A stretch of DNA of 64,000 nt. Origin: Vitellaria paradoxa (Eukaryota; Streptophyta; Magnoliopsida; Ericales; Sapotaceae). Shown piece after piece: positions 12,674-26,600 of the stretch. Position 1 is the first letter of the stretch. Each line of letters opens with the position of its first letter. The translations under genes and the position numbers were made by a program. The stretch covers positions 1,374,963 to 1,438,962 of the forward strand of contig CM034234.1 of assembly GCA_019916065.1 (NCBI GenBank), read 5' to 3'. Below the pieces are notes generated by a model. That model made no database searches, had not been told where the DNA came from, and was given only the letters and a program-made list of their open reading frames with translations.

Positions 12674-14083
12674 ATGCCTTGCGTTGATATCTCAACCAAC
12701 GTGAGCTTGGATGGAGTTGACACTGATTCAGTCTTCTCTGAAGCCACAAAAGCTGTTGCTTCAATCATTGGGAAACCAGAAAGTGTAAGCTCTCTCTCTC
12801 TCTCTCTCTCTCTGTGAGGTTTAATTCTTAAATGCAAATCACCCAATTCAGTGGTGATAAGTTCTCTCTTTTGAGGCTTTATTGATTACTGAGCGTACCT
12901 GTGCAGTCTTATAATTTGGTAGCCATTGTTGGGATTCTGTTCCAGTTCTGGAAAATTCAAGTACTAAGATGTGCTCTGAATGAAGAGCTTTTAATTATAT
13001 TGATTATTGGCATTTAACAAACATGAACTTGACATGGATAGCAACTTTGATCAATTTGCAGGACTTTTTTTTTTTTATCATCCTTTCTTAACCGGATTCA
13101 TAAACTATTCAACATGGATCTGTTTTTGTCAAGGTTAAAACCAAAGGAATGCATCATATTGTTGTTTGGTGTTATTCCGGAATAATAACCTACCTATTTT
13201 CAGACTTCGAATCTTCCTGTTCTGGTTGGCCCCTACTTCTTAAACATTGTTAGTTTGGTAGGAGGGGAAAGAATGTCCTTTAATTGCCATTCCTTTTCCC
13301 ACCCCTTGCTTGTCAACTTAAGTTTCCATAATTTGTTAGAATAACATTCCGCCAAAGAGGCATGGAATCAAGAGAGGAAAACGAAGGGAAGAATGGAATA
13401 GATTAAGGCCTCATTTGCTAAATGTCAAAAGTATCTAATTTTTTCACCATTAAATATCATCAAACACATAAAAAGTTTGTACATACAAAATCACCAATTT
13501 TTTCTAATTCTTTGTAATTTTTTTTAAATTTCTAGAACTTTTACAAATTTTTACTAAACATATAAAAAAAGTAATGCATGCTAACTTTTTAGTTAAAAGT
13601 TGACAAAAATTGATACATCAATGCACCTTAACATGTGTTTGAATTAAATGGTTTGGTGAGAGAAAATAAAAAGAAATGAAAAATAGGAAGAAGACGTGAA
13701 ATCTTAGTTACCATTCATATTTAGTTGGTTTAGAAAAGATAAGAAAATAAAATTTACTAATAAATCAAATATAATGAATGCTGTTTTATTAAAAAAAAAA
13801 ATTAGCAAAGTTTCCTATTAAAATGATATGACAATTGTATTAATGTAATAAAAAAATATTTTAATAAGTTACTATTTTTAAAGTGATAAAAATCCACAAC
13901 ACTGATTAAAAATTTTGATAAAAATTTTAAACGAAACTGTACTTAAGCAACAACAGGGGTCCCAAAAAAAAAAAAAGTCCATGATACAGGGTACCACCAC
14001 TTCCTAGTTTAGGGGCTAGACCAAATCACACCCATGGGTATAGTATACATACATACTTAAAAGTGAAAGCAAAATCACCCTAA

Positions 14084-14132
<49 letters not shown>

Positions 14133-14729
14133 TTGTGAAGCCCATGCTCCATGGTTTTTCTGTAGTAGCCGTGACCATTGGTCCCATCCGCACTTTCCGG
14201 ACTCGGAAATATGGATGGCTTTTTATCAAATTTAATGGAGGTCCGATTCCCACTCTGCCCACTTTTTTGAGTGGCGGGGTCTGGGCGAAGTCTACAACTA
14301 AAAAAGGGTTGTGAATTATTGGATGCACGGTCATGGTGCCGGTCCTTATCCGGGGGACATAAATCAGTCTGTTTAATACATTTTTATAAATGAAAATTAT
14401 TATTATTTAAATTTTTTATTAAATAAAAGTCATTATAAATTTTTAATATATAATATGTATGTATGTTATACATGAAATGAATGAACATGCAGTATGTGAT
14501 GGTGCTGCTAAAGGGGTCGGTGGCCATATCATTTGGTGGGAACAAAGAGCCCGCGGCGTTTGCAGAGATAGTATCGATGGGAGGGATCAACTCTGCCGTG
14601 AAGAAGCAGCTCATCGCCACACTGGGCACCATTTTACAGGACAAGCTCTGTGTTCCCAGAACGCGTTTCTTCCTCAAAGTCTATGATACAACAGTCGGCC
14701 GCCGTATTAACAACAATTCCAAACTGTGA
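12674..14729 (+). CDS. MDL3: MIF/D-DT-like protein, MDL3 type, with peroxisomal SKL tail
   Basis: Two exons: 12674-12784 (37 codons) and 14493-14729 (78 codons plus stop), GT-AG, phase 0, giving 115 residues, the normal length for the macrophage migration inhibitory factor family. The protein starts MPC, so Pro is exposed after Met removal (the tautomerase catalytic residue of the family); a lysine near residue 33 of the mature chain and the GSVAISFGG segment are conserved. It ends NNNSKL, a type 1 peroxisomal targeting signal, as I recall for Arabidopsis MDL3. Plant MIF-like proteins share the tautomerase fold, but most are reported to have weak or no tautomerase activity. The 1.7-kb intron holds (CT)n, a (GA)n tract and AT-rich DNA. 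The gene sits about 6 kb upstream of its paralogue on the same strand. Confidence 0.93.
14088..14130. repeat. (GA)n microsatellite in the MDL3 intron
   Basis: About 43 bases of uninterrupted GA repeat. Similar GA/CT tracts occur at 1029-1048, 12365-12397, 12791-12813, 14813-14838, 29954-29972 and 63924-63957, several close to transcription starts or splice donors. Confidence 0.9.
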
Positions 14730-14811
14730 CTCTTCTCTGAGTTCTCTCTTTTTTGGTGCCATGCATTTGAAACACTAGCTAGGTTTTGTTTTGTTTCAGA
14801 TCATCAAATAT

Positions 14812-14844
<33 letters not shown>

Positions 14845-14852
14845 GAACCCAA

Positions 14853-14866
14853 GGGAATAAATTAAA
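14853..14866 (+). terminator. Possible poly(A) signal of MDL3
   Basis: GGGAATAAATTAAAG lies about 125 bp after the stop codon, within a typical plant 3' UTR distance. AATAAA-type hexamers are frequent by chance in such AT-rich DNA. Confidence 0.35.
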
Positions 14867-15742
14867 GAAGATTTCAGGATGCACTGCTGCGTCCCCTGCT
14901 CCAAGCATTTGAATAAATTCCCCATTGTTGACATATCTTGCCACCTACAAAAAGAAATAAATAAATTACATTTTCATTAAATTTATGCGTACGAAATACA
15001 AATGAATGATCTAGTATTTGAAATTTTTAAAAATACAAATTTGGTCTATTTTTATATTTTTTTTAATTCATTTGTCATTTTATACTTTTGAAAATAAAGA
15101 AAACAGTTCAAAATACATTTAGTCACTTGTATTTTTAAAATTTATTTTAAAAAATAAAAAAAAGTTTACACATAAAATAAAAAATGACAAAAAGTCATTT
15201 TAAGCGTTTTCAATTGAACAGAAAGAAAATCTAAAAATTAAAAAAAAGATCATTTTTTATTTTTTTTACTTGAGATTTTTAGAATATAAAATACATAAAA
15301 TAGAAAATAAAAAATAAAAAACAGTAAAATAAATCAAATGCGACTTAAATTTTACTAAAAAATTAAAAACGGCACATTCACGAAATTTTTATAATATTTC
15401 ACTTTCAAAAAAATCCTATAATACTTTTTGTTTACTCGTTCTCCTTTCTTTTTCTCATCCCTCAGCTTAGCAATCCCCAAACGTCCTTCCGACACAGTCA
15501 CAACGGCCCCCATCAATCCTTTTAAATAATTTTTACAAAAAGTGCTAATTATTACAACATGAGGTATTATTTGATATAATATTTAGGTGTTTATCATGAT
15601 TATAACAATTGTCAAATAATTTATTTACTATTAGCACCTGAATATTGTCATAGTTAACAACACATATTGCAACAACTAAAAATATTTTTTTTAATAAATT
15701 TATTAAAAAATGAAGATGAGACAAAAAAGAATATAAAAAAAA

Positions 15743-16087
15743 AGATAAAGTACAAAAAATACCCTTACAGTTTACCTTTAGTATCACTTTGGTCCCACAC
15801 GTTTCGATTGCAACAGTTAATCCCTACACTTTCGGTCAAGCATCAATTCAGTCCTTCCGTTAGTTGGCCGTTAAAAACAACCGTTAGATTGAAAATGATA
15901 CTGAGGGTAAATTATAAATGAAATTACCATTTTATCCTCAATCTGACGGATATTTCTAACGATCAACTAACAGAAGGACCAAATTAATACTTGACCGAAA
16001 GTGTAGAGATTGACTGTTGCAATTGAAACGTGTGAAATTAAAATGATACCAAGAATAAATTGTAGGGATATTTTTTATATTTTATCC
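15743..16087. mobile_element. Foldback MITE with 9-bp target duplication (Mutator-like)
   Basis: The two halves are inverted copies: GTCCCACACGTTTCGATTGCAA near 15793 matches, inverted, TTGCAATTGAAACGTGTG near 16017, and CTTTCGGTCAAG matches CTTGACCGAAAG. It is flanked by TAAAAAAAA on both sides (15734-15742, 16088-16096). It is absent from the paired unit B, which shows it inserted after the duplication. Nine-base TSDs and long terminal inverted repeats fit a Mutator-type MITE. Confidence 0.8.
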
Positions 16088-17316
16088 TAAAAAAAATGAT
16101 AAAGGGAGATGGCAATGGCTACAGTAGTGGGACAGTAATTGAAGCGGTAATGCAATTGGATTGGAACATGAGAGGACAGCCAAGGTTAGGGTAGGTGGGG
16201 AGGCGGAGTCAAAGGTATGGGAATGAGTGGGGAAGTTGGTGTTGGGTTTTAAGGTTGTGGTAAAGAAAAAACAAATGGTTCTGGAAAATTTTATGTATGA
16301 ATAATTTTGATGTTAACATCTACATATTAAAAAAATACAAAAATTATAGTCATTAATTTTTAATTTGTTAACTTTATTTATAAGAAATTTTTTAAAATCC
16401 CCAAAAAATCGTAAGTATGCAAAATTTTTTTTGTAACTTTTTAGGAATCTTTAAAATTTCTTATAAATAAAGTTAGCAAATTAAAAATTAAATATGTGAG
16501 AAGGACAAACAGAGTTAATTTTGGGTACTAACACAAGTGGTTGGTAAGATATTGAGTTTCTTCTCCAATAATAACTAGTTGGATTCTCTTCATGTTATAA
16601 AAAAAAATAAAAAATACTATAATAATTACAAAGAAATATGCATTTAAATTGATTGGATTTTATTTTTCCTTTTAATATGTAACCATAAAAAATAAGGTAT
16701 CTCTTTAACAATCTTTCAAAAATTTATTGGACAAACATTTTACGTACGAATAAATACATTTTAAACAACTAAAAAATACTGATAATATTACAAAGAGACA
16801 TGCATTGATATTGATTACAATTTTTTTTAAAAATTTTAAAAATATAAATTTGGTTTGCTTTTTTATTTTTTATTTTCTGTTTTGAATTTATTTGTCATTT
16901 TACACTTTTAAAAATAAGAAAAATAGTTCAAAATATATTTGATTACTTGTGTTTTCGAAATTTATTTAAAAAAAAAAAAGAAAATAAGTTTATACATAAA
17001 ATGAAAAATGGTAAAAAGTCATTTTAAACGTTTTTCAATTCAAAAGAAGAAAAATCTAAAAAAAAAAAAAGAAAATAGAACTTTTTTTTTCTTTATTTTA
17101 AAAATTTTAGAACATAAAATACATAAAATAGAAAGGAGAAAACAGTAAAACAAATCAATTGTGACCTAAATTTTTCTAAAAAAATTAGAAATGACACATT
17201 CATAAAATTTTTATATTAGTTCACTTTCAAAAAAATGCTTAAATACTTTATGTTTACTCGTTCTACATTCTTTTTTTCTCAACCCTTACCTTAGCAATCC
17301 TCAAACGTCCTTCTTA

Positions 17317-17715
17317 GAACCCGTTTGGAGGTTCAAAAAAAGGTAAAAAGTACCAAAAGTTATATTTTGGAATTTTTGGTGTGTTTGGTGGAACCATAAT
17401 TTTTTTCACTTTTCTGCTCTGTTACAGTAATTTATTCCACAAAAAGTTTTACCAAATATACAAAAATTATCACTTTTCTGCTTTGTTACAGTAAAAAAGT
17501 TTATCAAACACCCAAAAAATTATTATTTTTCTACTCTACTACAGTAAAAAGTTTACCAAATATCTAAAAGTTGAAAAAAATTGGTAAAAATTACATTTTA
17601 TTTCACTAAATACACCAAAAAATTATAACTACAAAAAAAAAAAAAAACATAAAAAACTACCAAAATTTTTACTTTTTTACTTTTTTTTTTTTTTTTTTAA
17701 CATCCCAACGGGCTC
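17317..17715. mobile_element. Tourist-like MITE (TSD TTA)
   Basis: Ends GAACCCGTTTGG and (inverted) GAGCCCGTTGGG, flanked by TTA at 17314-17316 and 17716-17718, as for PIF/Harbinger-type MITEs. Inside, CTGTTACAGTA-like motifs recur about three times. It is absent from unit A of the surrounding tandem duplication. Confidence 0.75.
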
Positions 17716-19469
17716 TTAACCTCCAACACGGTTGCAACAGCCCCCATTATTTCTTTTAAATATTTTTTTTAAAAAATGCTAATTATTACAACACAAGGTA
17801 TTGGAGGTGATCGAAAGTTAAAAAACTTAACTTTTGAGGTTAATGTGATGTAAAAATGATAAGTAGTAAATTTTGATTGGAAAGATTTAAAAACTTTTAA
17901 AGTTTTTTTAAGTTTTTTTTTTTTTTTTTTTTACTTCTAAACAGTCTCTTATTTGGTATAATATTTAGGTGTTTATCATAATTATAACAATTGTCAAATA
18001 ATTTATTTACAATTAGCACCTGAATATTGTCATGGTTAACACCGCGTATTATAACAACTAACAATTTATTTTTTATAAATTTATTAAAAAAACGAAGGTG
18101 AGACAAAAAAGAAAATAAAAAAAATGATAACGGGAGCTGGCAATGGCTACAGTAATGGGACGGTAATTGGAGATGCAATGCAGTTGGATTGGAAAATGAG
18201 AGGGCAGGCAAGGTTGGGGTTGGTGGGAAGACGGAATTAAAAAAAAATACAAAAATTATAGTCATTAATTTTTAATTTGCTAACTTTATTTATAAGAAAT
18301 TTTTTAAAATCCCAAAAAAATTGTAAGTATGCATTTTTTTTAATTTTTAGGAAATTTTAAAATTTTTTATAAATAAAATTAGTAAATTAAATATGCAAGA
18401 AAGACAAACTCAATTAATTTTTGGTACAAACTCAACTGGTAAAATATTTAATTTCTTTCTGAGTGATAACTGGTTGGATTCTCCTTATGTTATAGAAAAA
18501 AATACTATAATAATTACAAAGAATATACATTTAAATTAATTGAATTTTATTTTTCCTTTCAATATGTAACCATCAGAAATAAGGCCTCTCCTTTACAATC
18601 TTTTAACCTTTCAAATTTTTATTGGACAAAAATTTTATGTGCAGAGATATACATTTTAAACAATAAAAAAATGTTGATATAATTACGAAGAGATATGCAT
18701 TGATATTGATTGGAATTTTTTTTCTTTAATATGAAACAATCGAAACACAAAATTTTATCCATTTAAAATTACATCTACAGTTAATTAACAAATTTTGTCC
18801 CCTGAAATTAGAAGTGCGAAGAGTTTAAAAACAGAGATTATTTGAAAAAACTTTCAAAAAAAAAAAAAATAACTACACTTGAAAATTACGCATTTAAAAA
18901 TGTATAACATTATTTAATAAAAAATAATTAATACATTTTAGATAAAGAGATCATATTGAACTCTTAGTGAGTAACCTATTTAATAGACAGAAAAACAAAT
19001 CATAATAAACATATAAATTAAAAATTAAATTATTATTTTATGACTAAATCATGAAAACTATATGCATGTCTAAAATTGTATAATTTAATTAAAATATAAA
19101 TATTTGATTTATTTATAAATTAAAGGCAACAATATTTTTTACTATTACAAAATTTTGCACAAATTTGAAGCATCTCGAGCGTTTGAAACAAATATATATA
19201 TAAAATTCTATAAATTACAGTCTTGAAATTAATGAAAGGCACAAAAAGTTAAAAAAAAAAATTTAAAGTTTGATGGGTTTCAAGGACTACAATAGAATCT
19301 ATTGTAGGGGTTAAAGTGTAAAAATTTATAACTGTGATTTTACCAATATTTATTAATTTAGACAAATAATATTTATTAATTTAGTTAAGTAAATGCTGTT
19401 GAAATTATAGTAATTGATTTCTACACTCTAATTCCGACAGTGAAATTTCCTCCAAACGCCACTAATAAA

Positions 19470-19821
19470 GGCTACGTTTGGCACAAAGAAAAACACTATA
19501 AATCTCTAACAACTCTTTTATCTTTAATTTTTCTGTTATCACTAATTTCAGAAAATTTTAATATTTTACTAAAAAAATAAAAAATCTAGAAGTAGGTTAT
19601 CCGAATGTGTAAATTTTTTATACAATCATATTCTTTGTGTTAAGAGCTTTCAAACAAGTATCATTGTCGTTATTTTTTGTGAATTTTTTTGAATCCGTGG
19701 GAACGGATTTGACAAACCGTTCTCACGGTTTGCGATTTTTCAGAAAAAAGTGGCGCCAAAATCAAGCCCAAACTACATTTTATCTCAATTTATCTTATTT
19801 TTTCTTATGCCAAATGAGGTC
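19470..19821. mobile_element. MITE-like element with GTTTGGCA termini
   Basis: Starts GGCTACGTTTGGCA and ends TGCCAAATGAGGTC, imperfect inverted termini. The internal text (AAATCTCTAACAACTC, TATCTCAATTTATCTTATTTTTT) matches parts of the elements at 30611-30758 and 33953-34119. No clear TSD. Confidence 0.55.
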
Positions 19822-20684
19822 AAAATAGTAATTTTACCATAACTTTGCAATGTTTATTTTCCAAACTAAAATTTTAACCCTGATTTCCGAGATGGGACGA
19901 CTTGATACGGACGAAAATATAATGGTTGTTTATTGGAATTAAAAAGAATCAGAAATTGTTTGCGGCTTAAAAATTAATCGGAGGGCGTTTAAGACAATTT
20001 CGGTATTAAAAAATTCACTTGCTTTCGTACATTTAATTTACAAAAATTAAATATAATATCAACTTATTAAGTATATTACACCCACTGCCCTTGAATATTT
20101 ACGTGATTACACTTACTAATTTTGAGTATTTAAAAATTACATTTATTTTTTATTTTGAAATATTAACAATTAATCTCTTTCATTAAAATTAACTACTAAA
20201 ATTTAACAAAAATTATCAAATTAATCAAAATTAAGGATTTCTTTTATTTTACTCTTTCTCTCTTTCATATTTTGGTTAATTTTTTCTTTTTACAAAAATT
20301 TTTAAAAAGAAGCAAAAAAAATTAGAGATTTTTATAAAAAATAATTAACGAATACATATATGAGAGAAGAACGTATAAATTAGAAAAAAAAAATTTAAAA
20401 TTTTATTTACTTTAATTTTTTTAAAAATTTAATAGTTTATTTAATGAAAAGATTAAAATTAATAATATTATAAAATAAAAAAATAGAAATATAATTTTTG
20501 AATGTAAAAAAATTAAGACCATAAATGTTAACGAGAGTTTGGTGTAATTTATCTAAATTATACCCCGGACCTTTTGGATAATGGGAGTGGTCGTGTGGAC
20601 TCAGGGGGGCATTCTTGCGTCGGAGTGTGATAGGGAGAGGGAGAGCAGAAGTTAGGGTTGGATTTTGCGAGAGTTGCAGATAAG

Positions 20685-23600
20685 ATGCCTTGCTTGAATC
20701 TGTCGACTAACGTGAGCCTGGAGGGTGTCGACACCTCCTCCATCCTCAAGGAGGCCACCTCCACCGTGGCCAAGCTCATCGGAAAACCCGAAGCCGTACA
20801 TATTCTCATGTCTCTCCCCACACGCATAATTTATTTGCATTTGTTGTTAGATTTTTGCAAGCCTGTGAAATTCTGAATTTTTGTCTTGTTCTATATTCAT
20901 TTATATGGATTTCAATCGGATTTTAGCACTTCTTATTTTCTGTAGAAATTGTTACAAGCCGTTTATACTTTATAGGCAAGCTTGCTTTTAGTATCTTTCT
21001 TCGAGGCTCGATTGCTACTTTGCTTGGTGCTAGGGTCACAAAATTTGTGGGGTTTTTCTTGGGTTAATGAATTAATTTTGGTTAATTCTCTTGCTCATGT
21101 TCATACTATTACATTTCGATAAAAGTGAATATGTCCAAGTGCAATGGGGTTTTTTGATTTATGGCCGATTTGCGGATGCTAGGTTTCCGTTTCTCAGTTG
21201 TTTCCTGAAATCTATGTTTGGTAAAGGCAATGTACTTTATTCTGTACATTCACTTCAGTTGCACTTACCATTACAGAGTGTTTGCCATACTGTTGAAGGA
21301 ATTTAAGGCTTTTGGTTCCTTGATTTCTGGGCAATTCATGCTAGTTTGCTCCTTAAATCTGATTGCTCGAACTGAGTGTTGGAGACCCTGTTGAAGGCAT
21401 TTGGTTCCTTATATCTAAGCAGCGCGCATCATATTTGTACTTTAATTTGATGGGTGCTGTTTTACATTTTCTAAGTTGGATAAATCTTTTGAATTAGGCA
21501 CAGCTTCAATGCTGGCTTCAGGAATTGATGCATACTTGTTTTCCAGGTCATCTATTTTGTGCCTATTATTGACCCTTAAGCAGCAATTTTTTTCGGTCTT
21601 TTTGTGCTGTCCACAACATGGCTGATATGTGGTCCCGGTACATTTAACAGCATTTCAAAATATGGCGTTCTGTTCTAATTAGGAATCCCATTTGACATCT
21701 TGTTCTCTTTAGACAAATTTGCATAATCTTGGTAACTTATGTTTTGAATGTTAGGAAGACTTCCTTCCAGTGTGAACCTGTTTTTCTTATTTTGTGACTT
21801 TTGGTTTTTCTTCTATTCTGCAAGGGTGTTTTTTTATTTTAGCAAGCTCTCTCCTTAAGGTTGTTATTTGTGGAGTTCTAGATTATTATCATACTAAAAC
21901 CCATAAATAAATTCTAGATGCAAACATTCTAGAATAAAATACCAAAATTCCTAGGATCTACATCATGCCAGATTATTGAGAATTTACGGATTCGAGTGAA
22001 GTACCTGGATCCATTACGGACGATCGCCCAATATTGTGGAAATACTATGAAAATCGATCACGAACAGATGAATACGAACGGAGGGGTGTTTGTGATCTTC
22101 GTCAATCAAATCGCTTTAGTTCCTCAATGGGACCATCATCTCTCTTTCAAATGGGGAGAAGAGAAACTGTGTTATAATTTGGTGTATTGGGGACCATAAC
22201 CAGAAGAAATTTTATATATCACTCAATTAGGGTTCCCATTATCCCCTAATTAGGATAAAAAATCGGTAACCACTCAATTAGCCCATAACAATTCAAGCAA
22301 TCTATGGGCTTACCAAAATTAAACCACTTAATTTCAGCCTATTAAATTAAATAGCTAATATAATTGAATAGAAAATGATATGTTGACCAATTTAGGATAG
22401 GAAGCGTGATTTCCTAACAATCTCCCACTTGGTCTACATATTATTCCTAAAACAATTATATCACAAAATTCCTTATGGGCATATCTGTATGTTATTTATC
22501 CTTAGACATCTCCTTAAATAATCTGGTCTATCTCATATATTAGTAATGGAACCATTGTGGCTTTTATCACAATATGGTCGTGACTAAACCACGATGATCA
22601 CCGTTCTAATATACTCAATGACATAGATCAAATATGGATAAGTGGCATGGAAATTACATGCAATGTGATCTCAGACATGCCTATTTCCATCTGGTCCTTT
22701 TTCAGTCTTTAGTGAGATCAATCCAAAATCCTCAATGCAATTGGAACATTGCATATAGACAACATAAATAAGTTCGGAAATAGAATCATAAACGATCAAA
22801 TTTATTCTGCAGAAAACTAAACAATCTAATGTCTCAGGACATATAGAACATAAAAATGACTCCCACTAAACCAAGGTATTATCAGAAATTACACCCATAT
22901 GAGCAGTGTGCTCATGAAAAACCTTAGGCGTTAAACCCTTGGTTAATGGGTTCGCTAACACCTATATGTTTTATGGAAATTTGCCCATCCTGAACTCTTT
23001 CTTTAACAGCTAGAAACTTGATGTTAATGAACTACGACTTCGTCGAGCTCTTGTTGTTGTTAGAGTAAAGCACGGCCGAGTTATTGTCACAGTAAATCTT
23101 TAATGGCCTGTCAATGCCATCTATCACAGGCAATCTAGTGACAAAGTTTCGTAGCCATATCTCGTGGTTGGACACCTTCTAACAAGCAATGAACTCCGTA
23201 GCCATAGTTGACGAAACTATGAGAGTCTGCTTAACAGATTTCTATGAGATAAAGTTTTTTGGTTGTACCATATAAATCGTCTTATTAATGTCTCCATTAA
23301 GAAACGCAGTCTTAACATTCATCTGATGCAGATCTAGATCAAAATGAGCCACTAGTGCCATTACAGTTCTAAAAGAGTCTTTTGAAGATACTGGAGAGAA
23401 AGTCTCTTTGTAGTCTATGCCTTCCTTCTGAGCAAAGCATTTGGCGACTAGACGTGCCTTATATCTCTCGACGTTACCTTTCGAGTCCCTCGTGGTTTTA
23501 ATATCCATTTACAACCATTGGGCTTTACACCTTCAGGCAACTTGACGAGATCCCAAATGTCATTTTTTTTTCGTAGACTTTATCTCATCCTTTATGGCAT

Positions 23601-26600
23601 CAATCCACTTCTGAGAGTTAGCACTGCTCATGGCTTGACAGAAGTTGATCGGGTCATCCTGTTAAACCAATGGAGAAAGACGATATAATCATCTGGAATT
23701 GCATTTCTCCTCTCCCTAGTGGATCTCCTTAATGGCAGTTCTTAAGGTTGTTGAGTTTGTTCTATAGGTGGTACTTGAGGAAGAATCTCATTATTGTCTT
23801 GGTTTGGAATAATGTCAGGAATAGGTGCTTGAACATTTTTATCTAGTGCTGAAACTGTGTTTCGAACAGCAATAGGTATAGAGACTCGATCACCGTCAAT
23901 AACAGATTCTTCTTCAAAGACAACATTCCTTATATTTTCTCCCCCCCCCCCCACCCAAAAAAAAACTCAACATCCTCAAGGAATCTCGCATTTCTTGTTT
24001 CAAAAAAGGATCTTGACGTGGGATTGTAAAATTTGTAGCCTCGAGAGTGTTCAGCATAACCAACGAAATGGCAGCTAACCGTCCTTGAGTCCAGTTTTCT
24101 TTCATCTGCCCATAAGGCTGTGCCTCACTTGGACAACCCCAAATGTGCAAGTGCCTAATGCTCGGCTTCTTGCCTGTCCAAAGCTCATAGGTGGTTTTGG
24201 CAACTGCTATGCTTGGTATCCTGTTAAGGATGTACACTGCAATCTTTAAAGCTTCTCACCAAAGTGACTCTGGCAAGGAGGAATGACTTATCATACTTTT
24301 TACCATATTCTTACGAGTTCGGTTTTGTCGTTTGTTGAAGTTCAACTTCAGCTTTGAAAGACTTGAAAACGTCCAGGGATTGCGACTTCTCATGTATCAA
24401 ATATAGGTACCCGAACCTAGAGTAATCGTCTATGAATGTAATGAAGTACTGTTGTCCATTCTGTGAAGCTGAAGGGAATGGACCACAGACATCAGTACTG
24501 TAGCTCTCTGGACACCTAATTTTCTAACATTTGTTTGTTTCCCCTTGATATACTCGACACAGCTTGAAAGTTTGTCAAATCTAGGGGTTCAAGAATTCCA
24601 TCTGACATAAGTCTCTGAATTCTCTACTTGGAGATATGATGCCATAAGGTGACAGAATTCTCAGTTAACTTTCGCTTTGTACCACGTGAACTTGTTTGCA
24701 GTATTTCGTTATAGGAACCAACAACATCAAGCATATACAGATTATCAATTAAAGAACCAAAACCAATAAAATTTGAATTTTGATAGAGACTAACTTTATT
24801 ATTTCTAAAAGAACAAGAAAATCCTGATTTGTTGAAACTAGAAATTAAATTTTGTCTAAAAGACGGTATAGCAAATGTCTCAAACAAATCCAAATGAAAT
24901 CCAATTTTTAATTGTAATTTGAAAGTCCCTATAGCCTCCACCGCAACTTTATTGCCGTCGCCCACAAAGACGAATCTTTCAGCATCATTTGGTAGTCGGC
25001 TCCACAGGCAACCCTGCATAGACATACTTTTTTTTTTTGTGAAAAAGAGAAGTAAATTTTATTAAAAGGAATAGAAATCAAATTAGCATCGAAGAGATGC
25101 AAATACGATTAGCCCATCGAGGAGAAAATAACCCTGCATAGACGTACTTACATGAGTAGTAGCACCAGAATCTACCCACCAAGTATCTTTAGGTATAGAA
25201 GTTAAATTAAATTTAGAACAAACCAAAGTTAGAAGCATACCCTTCTTTACATGCCAAGCGGTGTACTTGGAACACTCCTCCTTCACGTGTCTTGGCTTCT
25301 TGCAAAAATAGCAGTTAAATTCCTCCTCCTTTTGTTTTTTCTGCTGAGAAGATCCTTTCGTAGCAACCACATTTTCTGAGAGGTTGAGGCCAAGTGAGCA
25401 GTCTCAGTCTTTTCCTGTTGTTGCCTTTTTTCTTCTTGCACAAAGTGAGATATGCTCATTGAGGGACCATTTGTCCATCTGAGTGTTATAACTCACTTTG
25501 AATTGCCCAAAGTGTGTAGGAAGAGAAATCAAAACCAAGTGCACGAACAAGTTATCAGACAGCTCCAACTCAAGCAACTTGAGTTTTGACGCGAGATGAG
25601 ACATTTCCATTATGTACGCCCTTATATTCCCTTTGTCCTCATACGAGTTTAGCCAAAAAGTTACTCGCCTCTGACTTTTCGTTCTTGGCAAAATATTGCT
25701 CAATTTCTTCCAAGAACTTCTTGGCGCTCTTGTTCTCAGTAATAGAGCCCCGAAACGCTTCTGGAATGGAGCGTTTCGTGATCATCATGCACATTCGGTT
25801 AGACTGATCCGATGTTCAGTTTTAACCTCATTAAGGTTTTCTAGAGTAGCAGTGGGTCGATCCGACCGAAGTGCAAGATCTAAATCTATACAACCGAGGA
25901 CAATCTCCATGGATTCTTTCCAGACTTTGAAGTTTGTCCCACTCAGTATTGGGATGTTGCTGACTTGGGTAGAAACATTTGTAACAATAGCAACAGAAAC
26001 TGTATAGAGAACAAAATAAACAAGCATACTCACATTTAACAAGCATATTATAGAAATAAAACAAAACATGAACAAGATACTTAGCACAACAGTAATTCCT
26101 AGTCTTTGGACAGAGAAATTAACTATAAGTGGTACTCTTAGTGCAATGATCAAATACTGATAATTAGTTCTGTCAATCTTTCTTTAGACCAACTATTGTT
26201 CACATGAAAAGTCTATATAATCGTCACGCATTTATCATCGCAGGTGCGTTGTTATTTGGCCAGACTGTGTCTTCTTTTAGGCCAAGCACAGCTCGCATAA
26301 ATAACTCTGCACAAATATCTATGTATTTTCAGTTAAATTAATCTTCACAATAGAGCTTACTTTGGTAGCATTTTGTTTTAATCAATTTAATTGAAAATAT
26401 TAGATTAACTAGATCAAAATAATAGAACATACTATAATAAATTAACATGCTATAATCCAAAAATAATAGAACAATTGATTCATGGAATTTCACACAAAAC
26501 ATAAATATTCTACTCAATCCAAAAATTTTTTAAAGCAGAAGGTCACATGAATCAAACATATGAAACGCACTGGGATCATGATAAAGAAATAAATCAAGAA

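Larger units (their letters stand above)
15025..18720. repeat. Tandem duplication of a 1.8-kb intergenic unit between the two MDL genes
   Basis: Unit A (about 15025-16817) and unit B (about 16818-18720) share, in order, a MITE-like stretch (TTCAAAATA..AAGTTTATACATAAAATGAAAAATG), TTTACTCGTTCT, CAAACGTCCTTC, GCTAATTATTACAACA, TTTAGGTGTTTATCAT, GGCAATGGCTACAGTA and TATTGGACAAA..GCATTGATATTGATT. The end of A runs straight into the start of B. Later insertions distinguish the copies: a 345-bp foldback MITE in A, and a Tourist-like MITE and a short insert in B. No gene is seen inside. Confidence 0.85.
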
